Shown here piece by piece: positions 13,356 to 26,986 of a DNA stretch of 64,000 bases. The stretch spans positions 1 through 64,000 of the forward strand of contig NW_026251813.1 in NCBI RefSeq assembly GCF_025024155.1, in the 5' to 3' direction. How positions within the stretch are numbered: the first letter of the stretch is position 1; every line of letters starts with the position of its first letter. A program made the position numbers and the translations under genes. This DNA is from Gamsiella multidivaricata (Eukaryota; Mortierellomycota; Mortierellomycetes; Mortierellales; Mortierellaceae). The notes under the pieces are model-generated. The model had not been told where the DNA came from. It was given only the letters and a program-made list of their open reading frames with translations, and did not search any database.

Positions 13356-15347
13356 TTATGGATGGTGAACCGGAATCTCATGGTATTCTCTGTAACAATT
13401 GCGTGTGAGAAGGCAAAGGGGCACATTACAGAACCCACACTTGAACGACGTCGACGTACGTTTCCTATATTCTGGGTCCTTTAGAACTGTGGCCTTGTGT
13501 CGACAAAGGATACAGTTGGGTTTTCTTTCTGCGCTGGTAGGGTAGTGTAGCCCTTTGTTGGTAAGGCGAATGGCGGGGAGTTCTGTTCGATTCTTGGTCA
13601 CATATACTACCTTTTGGGAGCAAGATCGATCCTGTTTTTTCTGGTGGTGTTGACGAGTTGCCTTGACGTTGGGAGTTTGGTTCCTGCTGCCTTCTAACGC
13701 TAGTGCCCATGCCAATTCGATTCGATACTCCCTGTGGGATAGAGTGCCTCCTTGAGCTTTGTAGATACGGTAGGAGTTCACAATGGTTGTATCCAGAATC
13801 CAAAAAAAGAGTGGCATCCATGTCCTGAAAACAGTCAGCTGGGTGTTGTAGTACGATCTGTATTGGTCGCTGAGATCGACACCATTCATTTTATGATTAT
13901 AGTCGTTGATGATGGCGGGGATCTCCAACATAGCGCTATGTTCACCTTTGAAAACCTCACGGACTTTGTTGTAGTTGGAGCTTGTGGTCCGAGGGCAGCG
14001 GCGGAGGCGATGAACACGGGCTTCGGAACCAGTAATCTTGTGAATGGTAGTGAGCATAGGAACAGGGGCATTGTCGACCCATACAACGGCGAGGACAGAG
14101 TTGTCAACAACCACTCCAGAGAGCGTGTCCTACTCATGCTTGGCCTTCTTGTCGACTTTGAGGGAGGCAGGAAACTGTTTGGAGTTGATACGAGCAGTAC
14201 CACAAGCGCCGATTTTGAGGTCGCGCAGATGCTTAAAGAGAGGAACATTGCTGAAAAAGTTGTCCATGTAAATGTTAAATGGGTAGGTTTTGTGAGGTAA
14301 AGACTGGGCAAGCTTGACAACTGCTGCTGAAGTGGCATTCAGACCATCGATGGAAGGCACACCAGTGATAGACATGACACGGGAGTAGTAGAGGAAGGAA
14401 AAAGTGCACCCAGACTCACAAAGAGCATAGATCTTGTAGCCTTCGGGGGTGGGCTTGCACTTCATCTTAACGGTGTGAGCACTACGACCAGAGAAACGGA
14501 CAATCATTTCATCGACGGAGACATCGGTGGAAGGAATGTAAAAGCGACTGAAGTCCTGGGAAAGCTTGGAGGAAAGGGGCTCGACCTTAGAGTACCAGTG
14601 CTCCTCTGGTTCATGGGGTGAAGATATGTGGAGGAAGCGTTTTAATTGCTGGAAGCGGGTAAGGGTCATGAAACAGCTAATGTCGTGCTTGGGAAAACGT
14701 GGTGATGTTGTCCAAAGTTCATGGACGGGGCTATTAGGACAGAAAATACCGAGGTAGATGATGATACTGATGAAGATACGGAACTCGCCAAATGTTGTAT
14801 CCTTCCACACGCGCGAACCCTCGTTCGACCCTGCTCCTTTCAGTGCAGCATAAGCATTGGTGTTGGTGGCAATTTGGTCGAGAACAGAGTCGGAAAAAAA
14901 GAGCGAGAAGATCTGCAGAGGAGGCAAGGCATCATTGAGGAGAAGCTCGGGTGGGAGTTTGGGATGTCCTCCATGAGGTGGTTTGGAGTGCAGAAAGGTG
15001 TTGTCGAAGACAGGTGGATCAGGGAGCCTGGGAGTAACCTTCTTGATAGTTCGGGCAGGGGCTTTCCTTTTGGCGCCTGTTGAGGGACCAACATCTGCAA
15101 CCTCCTCTACCTCCTCTTCCTCCTCCTCTTCCTCGTCCTCTAGACTCTCGGTCAACGTCGTGCGTGGGCGGTGAGTGATCGTGAAAACCATTTCCTCATC
15201 CTCCATCATATTGTTGGTGTCCACCTCGTTCTCTTCTACAGGTTTTGGAGCTTCTTCAACAGGTTCTGGAGCCTCCTCAACAGGTCCTGGAGCCTCTTCA
15301 ACAGGTTCTGGCACCTCCTCCATAATATGACGATGGGCACGGGGCAT
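13356..15347 (-). pseudogene. piggyBac-like transposase with one in-frame stop
   Basis: A single frame runs from the ATG at 15347 to the stop at 13356, about 663 codons, interrupted only by TAG at 14130-14132 (context KKAKHE-stop-DTLSG). After a low-complexity N-terminus of EEAPEPVEEAP repeats comes a DDE_Tnp_1_7-type core. Candidate catalytic aspartates are in TDVSVDEMIVRFSGR, NIYMDNFFSN and NHKMNGVDLSDQYRSYY. A C-terminal Cys-rich finger with CILCRH and CGFCNVPLC follows, as in piggyBac-family proteins. The frame is open to 15455, but the ATG at 15347 fits the family N-terminus better. The protein would act in DNA cut-and-paste at TTAA sites; this copy would be truncated before the last catalytic residue. 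Confidence 0.85.
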
Positions 15348-15649
15348 GGGGGGTTGGGAGGTTAGGCGAAGTAAAAAGTGGGGGACAGTGATTGAGTGAG
15401 TGACAGTTGAATGGATGAAGGGAATCAATGCAATCACTTTTGACGAAGAAAACAAACCGCGGTCGAGCAGTAAACCACCTTTTCCAACGTAATTTTGAGC
15501 GGCGAATCCATTTTTTATGTCACCGAAACAATCGAAGGGATAGGGTTATAGGGGACACCCAAAAGCGGAAAACCTCATGCCTTCCAAGTCCGTGTAAATT
15601 GAATTTTAATAAGAAAATGCAATTGTGTAAAATACTATTATGATTGCCA

Positions 15650-15667
15650 CCCCCCCCCCCCCCCCCC
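15650..15667. repeat. (C)18 homopolymer
   Basis: Eighteen consecutive C residues lie upstream of the piggyBac-like transposase. This is an unusual homopolymer for this AT-leaning intergenic DNA and a possible sequencing-length uncertainty. Confidence 0.9.
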
Positions 15668-15987
15668 TTTTCTAAGCACATATTGACACCTAGCCCCCAG
15701 TACATCTAGAAATGTAACTTGGTTGGCATTTACTTGGAGTTGGTTGACCAATGATGGTGCCGATGGTTACCCTTCTCATTACCAAGTCGACTGCTCCTTG
15801 TTGGGAGAGAGATGGGAAATTGAGCTCTTCCGAGGATATTATGAATCAGTTGTCGAGTACGAGTCAGTCATTACTGCCCCTCAAACAATAGAAGCTTATA
15901 TTAGATGGACAAGCGAGACGAGAGAGCCGTCAACCGTTACATGGAGATAGTCCGGGAAAAAATTTCAACTTGAAGGACCAGGAGGAT

Positions 15988-18693
<2,706 letters not shown>

Positions 18694-19361
18694 CGTACGA
18701 TGCACGGACCTCAGATACCCTTGCGCCAGGGAAGACGAGACTCGTCGGAATGCAAAGATTTTTAAAGATGCACGAAAGAGTTCATGCGTTGATTTCCTGC
18801 AGATTACCTCCACATGAGACAAGTACTCGTTCGTCATGGCCTGCGGATCAAAAAAAGAAAAAAAAAAGACTCCAGATGCATGCTACATAACACAGTATAT
18901 GGCAATAGCATGCGTGCATCTTGCAATACTGATCTGCTTCTTCCAAATCCTTGATAATTTTGAAATTGAACCCAACACTTGTCGCGACCGGTGCATTGTA
19001 GTCATTCTTGCTTACTATGCAGAAAAAGCTAAGTTGGGCCCTGGATAGACCAAGACACCGCAACACGTCCGCCCGGCTGTACACCAGAACTCGGTGTCTT
19101 AAGAGTGGCGTCGATGGAGTCATATCACAGTAGGTCACTATCGGTGGTGAGTACGATATCGTTGGGTCTGCAAGCTTGTGCGAACTCTAGGTCCGCTTCG
19201 CTAGGGCATTCGATGAAATGCCAACAATTTTGCTACATATGTAAAGCGAACCCGTGCCGTGATTCCAACGGCCAATAAAATGCAGATCGTATTTGCTTGG
19301 AGAGATTGAATAAATGTCTTCTTCAGTTGTTGGCTGTTCTGTACACGCTCCTCCATCTCTT
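18694..19361. other. Intergenic stretch without a recognisable gene
   Basis: Only short frames occur here, none recognisable, plus an A-rich tract near 18850. It begins immediately outside the inverted-duplication breakpoint. Confidence 0.6.
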
Positions 19362-19694
19362 TCATAGAGCTCGATTTAAAGCATGATTCCGCCTTGCCTC
19401 TCTGGCCTCGGTCGTCCTCGGCTTCTCTACTGGAGATAAGCCATCAAGATAAAAGAAAACGCCTTTGTTCATGCCGAAAAATTCCAAATGCTTCTCGAGC
19501 AGCTGGCGGGTCAAATGCAAAGGATGGACGGAATAGATACGACGAATGGTAGAGTAAAAGCACACCAACATGTCGACTCTGAGGTTGTGATTATGATGGT
19601 CTTCAGCTTGGTTTTGCGTGGCCTGTATGATGTCATGTACACTTTCTGTTGATACTTCGTGGGGGGAATGCGCTGAACATCTAGTCAATAGCAA
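19362..19694 (-). pseudogene. Possible FEN/XPG-like nuclease N-terminal fragment
   Basis: A 110-codon frame contains a segment reading VDMLVCFYSTIRRIYSVHP followed by LLEKHLEFFGMNKGVFFYLDG and a basic tail, EAREARRNHALNRA. The order of a short hydrophobic strand, a helix, a strand ending in LDG and a basic helix resembles the N-terminal part of XPG/FEN-type nucleases. This is a weak resemblance from memory of the family. No catalytic acidic cluster or C-terminal domain follows, so it would be a fragment; it could equally be an unrelated hypothetical protein. Confidence 0.3.
19583..19649. repeat. 67-bp direct repeat, copy 1
   Basis: It matches 19756-19822 in the same orientation at 64 of 67 positions (starts GGTTGTGATTATGATGGTCT, ends CACTTTCTGT). 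Copy 1 overlaps the 5' end of the possible nuclease fragment on the other strand, so the second copy may be a local duplication of that piece. Confidence 0.85.
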
Positions 19695-19755
19695 CCGGCC
19701 TCTTTAGCTCCAGCAGGTGCTCCAGAGTAATTTCGTGCCCTGCCGAGTGGGAGGT

Positions 19756-19822
19756 GGTTGTGATTATGATGGTCTTCAGATTGGCTTTGCATGGCCTGTA
19801 TGATGTCATGTACACTTTCTGT
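19756..19822. repeat. 67-bp direct repeat, copy 2
   Basis: This is the second copy of the repeat at 19583-19649, offset by 173 bp and differing at three positions. Confidence 0.85.
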
Positions 19823-20073
19823 CAATTGCGCTTCTGTGGCCTGGCAAAGAGCCATAATGATATCGTAGTATTCGTTAACTCTGACTCTATTATTCTCCAG
19901 CCTTTACTCTACCAGTCTCTCGATTCTCTTCAGCCGATTTAATATCGGTAAGGCGTCAGAGCTACATCTATGCTGCGACAAAGTCACTTAAACTAGCTAC
20001 AAGCAATATTAACATGGAAATACTTTGGTCGCTTCCTCATTAGCATTAACATCGTCCAAGCATATCAACAACT

Positions 20074-20601
20074 TTGTATCTAAACTGGGCATTAAATATT
20101 GAGCCGAAGAAGGAGCATGTCTCCTTTGTAAACTTCGTGAGAAAGTTCGACTTCACTGGCAAGGGGATCGCACATGAGGCGTACCTGTCGCTCATTGAAT
20201 CCCAAAACATTCGCCAATGTCGACAAAAGCGACTTCGTGAAGCGTACAACTCATTTCGAGCACGGAACGAGGCACATTTTTGGGCAGATCGCGCTTTCGA
20301 ATCTGCTAAGCGTGAACTGCTTGTTAACAGTGCCATTGTGGCCAAGAAGTCGGCGGTTATGATTCAGGAAGCGGATCTTCAGGAAGCGACCTCTGGGACC
20401 CAGAGATACCCATCCGACTTGGATTCAAACATTGCGCATTTAGAGGCGTTGGATAACTCAGATGACAGTAAGGCTGAGATAGAAGCGGAAGTCACCTCTG
20501 AGATTGCAGGTAAGGGCGCTCCATTCGAACAAATGATCGCGTCTAAATGCATGTTGCCCATAGAATTTCTGTACGCCGTCCCACGAGTAATCGGAATATG
20601 A
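20074..20601 (+). CDS. Hypothetical protein, unrecognised
   Basis: An open frame of 175 codons begins with an ATG and shows some composition bias: a basic helical segment (RQCRQKRLREAYNSFRARNE) and an acidic part (DNSDDSKAEIEAEVTSEIAG). I do not recognise the family. It lies between a possible nuclease fragment and a CRN-type fragment in a region rich in short repeats, so it may be part of a broken multi-exon gene. Its reality as a protein is uncertain. Confidence 0.3.
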   Translation: MYLNWALNIEPKKEHVSFVNFVRKFDFTGKGIAHEAYLSLIESQNIRQCRQKRLREAYNSFRARNEAHFWADRAFESAKRELLVNSAIVAKKSAVMIQEADLQEATSGTQRYPSDLDSNIAHLEALDNSDDSKAEIEAEVTSEIAGKGAPFEQMIASKCMLPIEFLYAVPRVIGI

Positions 20602-20627
20602 CTCTGATGGTGTACCCAACTCGAGTG

Positions 20628-21080
20628 TTAGATTGTTGAGATTCTTTTCAATGTACATCCAAAGAGTCGTGCGAAGTTGTTCATCGGAGCTGAGGATATC
20701 AGGTTCAGGATGAGAGGCTTTAGGTGGTGAATAGCGATCATGCTGGGTTCATCAACGAGATCAGGATAGACTAAAATAATGCGACTGAGTAGCTCCTGTA
20801 TCGTTGCAATATTAGCGTCTGTAGTCCAAGGAAAGTTTTCTGAGGCTCTCTTGAGGGACACCTTCAACGCAATGCTGCTTGACAATTTTGGAACTGATAC
20901 AAGGTATTTTTGAATTAGTGCTGTGCAACAATTTCGATACAACGTACAAAGTTTTGTCGCGAAAGGGCGTTTACCTTGCTGCGGTCGCTGTATGATGATA
21001 TGGATGGTGTCAGCATTGACATCTTCAGGAAACATTTTGGAGAGCCTGGTTGTGGCTAACCAGAAAAACTCTCGTCGATC
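20628..21080 (-). pseudogene. Crinkler (CRN)-type effector fragment
   Basis: The N-terminal end of this minus-strand frame reads TTRLSKMFPEDVNADTIHII followed by IQRP. That is the characteristic end of the ubiquitin-like CRN header (L-S-K-x-F-P-E-x...D-T-I-H-I-I-x-Q-R-P). The frame continues about 120 codons downstream to 20628 without a recognisable effector domain. The earlier half of the header, which should begin with a start codon and a short ubiquitin-like fold, was not found upstream. CRN proteins occur in oomycetes and in several fungal lineages, including Mortierella relatives (family knowledge). This copy looks truncated. Confidence 0.5.
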
Positions 21081-21640
21081 GGGCTCACTGTAGATGGAGG
21101 GGCATGGACAGGTTCAGTTGGCGCAACAGGGGGCTGATGATGTTTGAATCTCCTCATCGATGGGTGTCTCTGAATGCGGAGGGACAGGCCAAAAAAAAAA
21201 CTCATTGTAAAGCCGACCGATCGAAGATGATACTATATCTTGATGCATCCGCCTTTGGGCCGACAGAAGAGTATGAAGATAGGATATTTCCAGTCTCCAC
21301 GACATCCCCATTAAGTCCACCGACCGAAATGACAACAAGACGCGAAAATGCAATGCGATCAGCAACATGATGTGAAAGTGGACATGCATTACAAATATGA
21401 AAATGCAATCTTTACATTTCTGCTTAGGTAGGACATAAGCTCTTGGAAATAAATAAAAAAGAGTGCAACAGTAGCAATCAAGTCTCGGGGTTAAAATACA
21501 TGTGGCGTAGAGTGGTCGTTGTTGCGCTTGGAGATAGTTCTTTTACAGTTGTAAGGAGTAAGGAAACTCCCAATCTGAATGCTCGAATAATTTGTGTTCC
21601 ACACTGAATACAAGGGTCTAACGCACAACTACGCACACTG

Positions 21641-21846
21641 TAGCGAGTGATCAGCACAACGGTCTTCTTGTTCAACTGGAACCATAATTCATTATTGATA
21701 TATCTAAGCAAAAGGGTACCTGTAGCGAGTGATCAGCACAACGGTCTTCTTGTTCAACTGGAACCATAATTCATTATTGATATATCTAAGCAAAAGGGTA
21801 CCTGTAGCGAGTGATCAGCACAACGGTCTTCTTGTTCAACTGGAAC
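21641..21846. repeat. 82-bp tandem repeat, 2.5 copies
   Basis: Units at 21641-21722 and 21723-21804, plus a partial unit at 21805-21846, begin TAGCGAGTGATCAGCACAAC and appear identical by eye. They are non-coding and lie about 550 bp upstream of the carotenoid oxygenase start. Confidence 0.9.
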
Positions 21847-22397
21847 AAGGAACAAAAGACCGCTGGCTTCGATCCTCCTTTTATACAGGCACAACCCCAA
21901 AACCTAATATCAAATCCTGCGTACCCTCGGTGGTTGCTGGCCAACATCGTGTTTCCCCAGTCCTCCAGTGCGTAGACTGGGTCGTGTGGACCCAGTCACC
22001 GTAGAGACATAGGCAGAGCCCAAACTGCACTCGCCTCAAATAAGAAAGAAGATCGAAGACATCACAGGCTCATCCTATAAGCGAGTCGCTTCACAGACGA
22101 GCACGGTGGACGACTACGGTCGATAAAGATAGGGCTGGCTGCGAATACGTAGACTGAACCAGGAACAAAGAACCGGAAGAAAAGCCTCAGGTAGCCATTA
22201 ATTTGCAACGGATTGGATATTCGCTACAAAACGATGCACATTGCACAATGCGCATAAGGGGGAGAAAAGAAGTGCGTCGGTCCTTGTGTCCGCACTCCCT
22301 TCGTTCCCGCCCTCTCTTCTCCAAATTCCTGCAACTCCATTACTCCACTTCTCTTCATCGCTCGCACATCTCATTCATTTCGTTCTCTTTCCTCCTC

Positions 22398-24479
22398 ATG
22401 GCTCATCCTGCTTTTTCGACAGAACAGGCCGCTGCTGGCTGGAAGACACAGACAAGGGAGCAGCTCACCTATTGGGTGCCCGAGGTCGACATCAAGGGTC
22501 AGCTTCCCAAAGATCTTATTGGCACCTTTTTCCGTAATGGTAATGGTTCATTCATCTGCGCTACTTTGTTTACCATCACCTCTGGAGAAGAATGCTGCAA
22601 CTTTTCTCGCGTTTTAATACACGACAATCCTCGTGACACTGACAGTATGATTCTCTACCTCATCCCTGGCAAATATGAAAACGTGCATGTAGGCCCTGGC
22701 AACACCAGCGTTGGGAGCACCAAACTGACCCATCCAATCGATGGCGATGGTCTTGTCGTTGCCCTGTCTTTCACTGGTGATGGACACGTCCACTTCAACT
22801 CTCGCTTTATCCAGTCGCGGCACCGCGTTGAGGAGCAGACTGCGAAGAAGATGATCTACCGTGGTCAGATGGGGACGGATCCCAATAGCTTGAGGGCAAA
22901 CGTTGCAGCAGTGATAAAATCCAAGGTCGGCTGGGAAAAGAGCTCAACTGTGCTCACCTTCAGGAACCCCTCCAACACCAATGTCTACATGTGGGAGGTA
23001 ATACAGGAAGACGCCGGCCTAATCTCCTCACTCTTCTTTTGCACATGTCTCGTATTACCATATGTACTGCGTCCAATCCGCTGACCATCTTGTTCATGCG
23101 CGATTGTAGGGCAAGGTGCTCAGTGCACACGAGACAAGTATGGCGGATCATAAATGATACGCGACAAAGAATTATTGTTATTTCTCCCGTAGAAGATCTG
23201 TATGTAAAATGCGTTGTATTATACAAATTTCAATAGGTCTCCCTCACTGTTTGGATCCTACAACCCTCGAGACCATTGGCGAAGAGGACCTAGGCGGCAC
23301 ACTGCAGCTCAAGGCGCTAGGCGCCCATTTCCGCTATGATCCATTCCTCGATAGGCTGGTCACCATGTCTGCCAAGGCTGGTGTCAGCCGTCAACCGTCG
23401 CTCCAAATTAACGAGTATGGCCGTCAGTGGGCCGTCAAGAGCCTCCAAGTAATATTGATTATGCGCAACGCGCGCTATCTGTAATTATTTACCCAGTTTT
23501 AGTTCTCGCTCACAGCCTACTCTCCCCTACTCTCTGTGTCTTTTTCTTTTTTCTTATTCTATAGACGTTCCATATCCCAGGACTCAACTACGCTCACGAC
23601 CTCTTACTGAGTAAGAACTTTTACATCGTCCAGATCACGCCCTTCGTCAACGTTTCTAATGCGGACGTCTACAAGTTCTTACTCGGCATTTCCTCACCTG
23701 GGGATGCGATGCACTACTATGAGCATCTACCCTGTCGTCTTGTCATCATTGCGCGCACTCCGCAGGTAGCTGACCAAGTCCTTCGCGGTCGTCAATGGAT
23801 CGAAGCCGACATTCCGGAGCCTTGCCATATCTTCCACTTTGGCAATGTTCAGGAAATCTACGAGAGTGATCGTGTAGTCGGTTTGGATCTGACTGCAGTC
23901 TGCCTGGGTAAAAAATTCACGATGGAGTTTGAGAACAAAACCTGGCTCAGCAACGCTTCTAAAGCTCCTGGCCTTTTGACAGGATTCAAGGTTCGATTTG
24001 GAGACAGTGATATCCCATTGGTTCACCAGACTGTGCTCCATCCCGCCTCGGTCGAGTTCCCCATAGTGCATCCCTACCGTCATGGGCTGGATACTCGCTA
24101 CACATATATGATGGCCTCGAGTGATCTTAAGCGCCCACATTGTTTTACTGCAGTCCTGAAGCACGATCTTCATGGCAAGGGTACCAAGTTCTGGCAGAGC
24201 GAGGGTGTCACAGGCGAGCCATGTTTCATCCCTCGTGGCGGGTATGCTACAGTTGGAAAGGAGGATACACGCGCAGAGGACGATGGCTTCGTGGTTGTCC
24301 AGGTCTTTCACCCCAAGAAGCAGACAACGGACTTTGCAGTGCTGGATGCTCAAACCATGGAGCTGCTGGCGACGATCGGGCTCAAACATCATGTACCATT
24401 CGGCTTTCATGGCACGTTTACACCGGAGCTCTTTGTTCAGGGTCCTGCACCTCCAAGCCTGGTCAGAGCCAAGATCTAG
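22398..24479 (+). CDS. Carotenoid cleavage oxygenase (RPE65/CCD family)
   Basis: Five exons (22398-22539, 22693-22997, 23110-23137, 23237-23448, 23565-24479) join in phase to a 533-residue protein, normal for the family. It starts MAHPAFST after a pyrimidine-rich leader; the frame is open further upstream but without family similarity. Family signatures are PKDLIGTFFRNG, HPIDGDG and the four iron-binding histidines in GAHFRYDP, LNYAHDL, CHIFHFGN and FGFHGTF. The enzyme should use non-heme Fe(II) and O2 to cleave a carotenoid double bond. In Mucoromycota relatives such enzymes feed apocarotenoid or trisporoid signals (family knowledge); the substrate here is inferred. Exon 3 is only 28 nt. Confidence 0.92.
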
Positions 24480-26599
24480 GCACGCGAAGCAGTTCGCACA
24501 ATTTCAACAATGATTCCTGATGCAACTAAACATAGTAGTGGTCCGACTCAATTTCAGTTCCCATAGCCTTAAAAAAAGTGCATTAACCTTAATACCTTAA
24601 TTTTTAAAAACACTCTGAGTTCAGATGGCAGGGCTTTACAGCGCGTTTCCATCATTTATTTTGAAGGATGTACGTACATCGCTACAAAACTTTGTCATTT
24701 CTTCTTCATCACCCTTGGAGTATGCCGTTGTCTTCTCAAGCGCCAGTTTGTTTACACTAGCCACGAACGTTTTTCACAAAAACCAATTCTTCATCCCCAT
24801 CCAAAATTTTATTTCATTTTCATTTTCAGTTTCATCATCTCAAAACCTCAGCCCAGACACGACTTTCTAAAAAACGGAGCACGGCATCGGCTTCGCAGTT
24901 ACCGATTTACTTATACCAGCCTTGAGCGTTTCTTTATAAAGCGCGTTTTCAAAACCGCCATTGCCGGTCATCAATTTCAAATGACGCTCAAAAGTTACCA
25001 AGGTATGGCCAACCTTTGTCTGTCATGAACCATAACAAAAGACAAGACACTCGTCTACACCTCCCTTTCAGACCGCGACTGACGTATGAAGAAGGAGCGA
25101 CACGAGGAGAGAATCGATCAAAAAATTGCGAACGAGCTGGCCGTAGGTTGGGACGAAGTCTTGGATGCTTGTATGGTACGCGTTTCATCTTGACTGTGAT
25201 TCCCTATTCTCGCTCCCGAGCACTGGTCGCGTCGCAGCGTGGCTCCCAGGTCAGCTCCGTGATCCGCGTCTCAATAAAGCTGACAAACTTGTGGATGGCC
25301 TGGCGCGCAATCGAAGGTGGCGAGGTGAATAGGCTACCCCACTCCTTGATTAGGCTGATGGGTGTGATATCGCAGTACAAATCGCTAATTCGCCGGAAAG
25401 CGGTCGATAAAGTCGTCGCCTAGGACCAGCGACTGGGTTCCGGTGATGCAGGACAGACCTCGGATGTGGATCGATATCTTGGAATAAACACATAAGATGG
25501 GCTTGGCAAGGCCTTGTTGCTGCCAATGTCGATATTGCACTTAAAGATTTTTTATTTTTTTTTATTTTTATTTTTTTTTTATTTTTTTTTTTTTTTATTA
25601 ACATAAATCCCCATGAGCACAAGACGCATGGTCCGCAAAGGCCTTGAAGCCATAGATGCCTTCCATGCACGGCAGAGCCGCATCCCCTACCAACTATGTT
25701 GGCTTGAGGCGTCAAATTCATAACCCATGTCGCATAGCTAGCCTAACCTAACTCCTGCGTGACCTGTTGCGCGATACACGTCTCCTAATCCAGATCCAAT
25801 GTTAATAAAGTTGTTTTTAAACCGAATAACCCCTCCATTATGTCCAACTTCCCTCGCCCCAAGCAATGCTGTAGCACCCTATAATCCGCGGTCCGTCTAC
25901 CTTCCTGGATCTCCGTTGCAAGTAACCGTCTCCCTTTCAAATCAGAGAAATTCGCGCCAGATCGCCTTGTGGACAGTTGAAGATCGTGCAATTTTTTTTT
26001 TTTTTTTTTTATTCAACATGGCCTCCGAGAGAGAACAATCAGTGCTGGTTTCCTAGTGAATAGTCTCTGAGACTTGTGTCTATCTGGCCCTAAATCTTCT
26101 AGTGTGGCAGTCGCACCATCTCCAACAACTTCACTGTAACCTCCCTAAGCGTCCCGAGGTCTTTCTCCTGCGATCCGCTCGGCTAGCTGGCAGGCTCCTC
26201 ACCTGCTAATCTGCCAAGACCATCTCTCCAATTGTAACCTGTACATCTGGGAGATGGTCTTGGTTTCTTGAGAGCACGGAATCCGTTCTACTGGCTTGCG
26301 AGCCGAATCCTCTACTATTGTAACATTTCCTCCACCTCCTCGTCCCGTCTTTCCTCCACCTGAGGTCACTGGATGTGAGCTCAGATTAGCCTATTATAAA
26401 GTGGGCCTACTCACTTTTGAACTTATACCTGTAACCCCGGCAGGGGTAGCTAAGACGCATGCTGCCAGTGCAGTGGAATAACTTGTACACCCTGGTGTAT
26501 AGCTGGGAAGTTCTGAACCAGCGCCTCTCGAAGTCCGGAGGCTAGCGCAAGGGCGAAATTTATTCTGAGCATTTTGTCAAGCGTTAAGGAAGGGGAAAG
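24480..26599. other. Long intergenic region with homopolymer tracts, no gene recognised
   Basis: This contains AT-rich sequence, T-rich tracts at about 25546-25597 and 25990-26010, and short unrecognised frames. The T tracts could be reverse-strand poly(A) tails of retroposed elements, but no source sequence could be identified next to them. No conserved protein motif was seen on either strand. Confidence 0.55.
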
Positions 26600-26815
26600 G
26601 AAACCCACAACGAGTACATGGGGTAGTGCCACTCAATGTGGGGGTCGCCGGGGAAAGGAAACCCACATAACTGAAGTGGGGTAGTACGCCCAACTCATGC
26701 TCCAAATAAATTTCTATGCGTAGCACATATTACTGTGCTTTAACCAGGGCTCGAACCTGGTCCCTTCGCGTTACAAGGGAGGTGCCCTGACCAGTATGCT
26801 AACTGAGCCATCGGG
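26600..26815 (-). repeat. tRNA-derived SINE-like element
   Basis: On the minus strand a tRNA-like head (about 26815-26742) carries an A box (TGGCTCAGTTAG) and a B box (GGTTCGAGCCC), with a good T arm (CCAGG/CCTGG). The acceptor halves do not pair and the D loop is far too long, so it is not a functional tRNA. Downstream on that strand is a two-copy unit containing TGTGGGTTTCCTTTCCCC. A tRNA-like head with internal pol III boxes followed by a non-tRNA body is the usual SINE layout; the 3' boundary is a guess. Confidence 0.45.
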
Positions 26816-26915
26816 AAAATTGCACTTAAAGATCGTGCATTTAAAGAGTTTGTACTTAGAGGACGAATTATAGATAATGAAATATATAGTAATTTGGTGG
26901 CACGCTTCCCCGGAA

Positions 26916-26986
26916 GCGTGGTTGGTTTAGTGGTATAATTACCGCCTGCCACGCGGTAGACCCGGGTTCGATTCCCGGACCACGCA
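26916..26986 (+). tRNA. tRNA-Gly(GCC)
   Basis: A 71-nt cloverleaf folds without an intron. The acceptor GCGTGGT pairs with ACCACGC, with discriminator A at 26986. The anticodon arm is ACCGC-CTGCCAC-GCGGT, giving anticodon GCC. The T arm is CCCGG-GTTCGATTC-CCGG. Box A (TGGTTTAGTGG) and box B (GGTTCGATTCC) are consensus. A 9-bp hairpin (CACGCTTCC/GGAAGCGTG) overlaps its 5' end. Confidence 0.97.

Larger units (their letters stand above)
13105..15987. other. Unique spacer between the two inverted arms
   Basis: This 2883-bp spacer holds a piggyBac-like transposase gene on the minus strand, an 18-nt C run at 15650-15667 and little else recognisable. I looked for TTAA-flanked terminal inverted repeats, the piggyBac hallmark, and found no convincing pair, so the ends of the transposon itself are undefined. 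Confidence 0.7.

Noticed and set aside
13105..15987. piggyBac terminal inverted repeats with TTAA duplications
   Set aside because: Several candidate ends were compared by eye without a convincing inverted pair; not reported as a feature.
22203..22397. N-terminal extension of the carotenoid oxygenase from an upstream start
   Set aside because: The open frame continues upstream, but the residues come from pyrimidine-rich leader and match no family member; the ATG at 22398 is preferred.
26742..26815. Possible tRNA-Thr or tRNA-Tyr gene on the minus strand
   Set aside because: The T arm and B box are good, but acceptor halves do not pair and the D loop is far too long; better explained as a SINE head.
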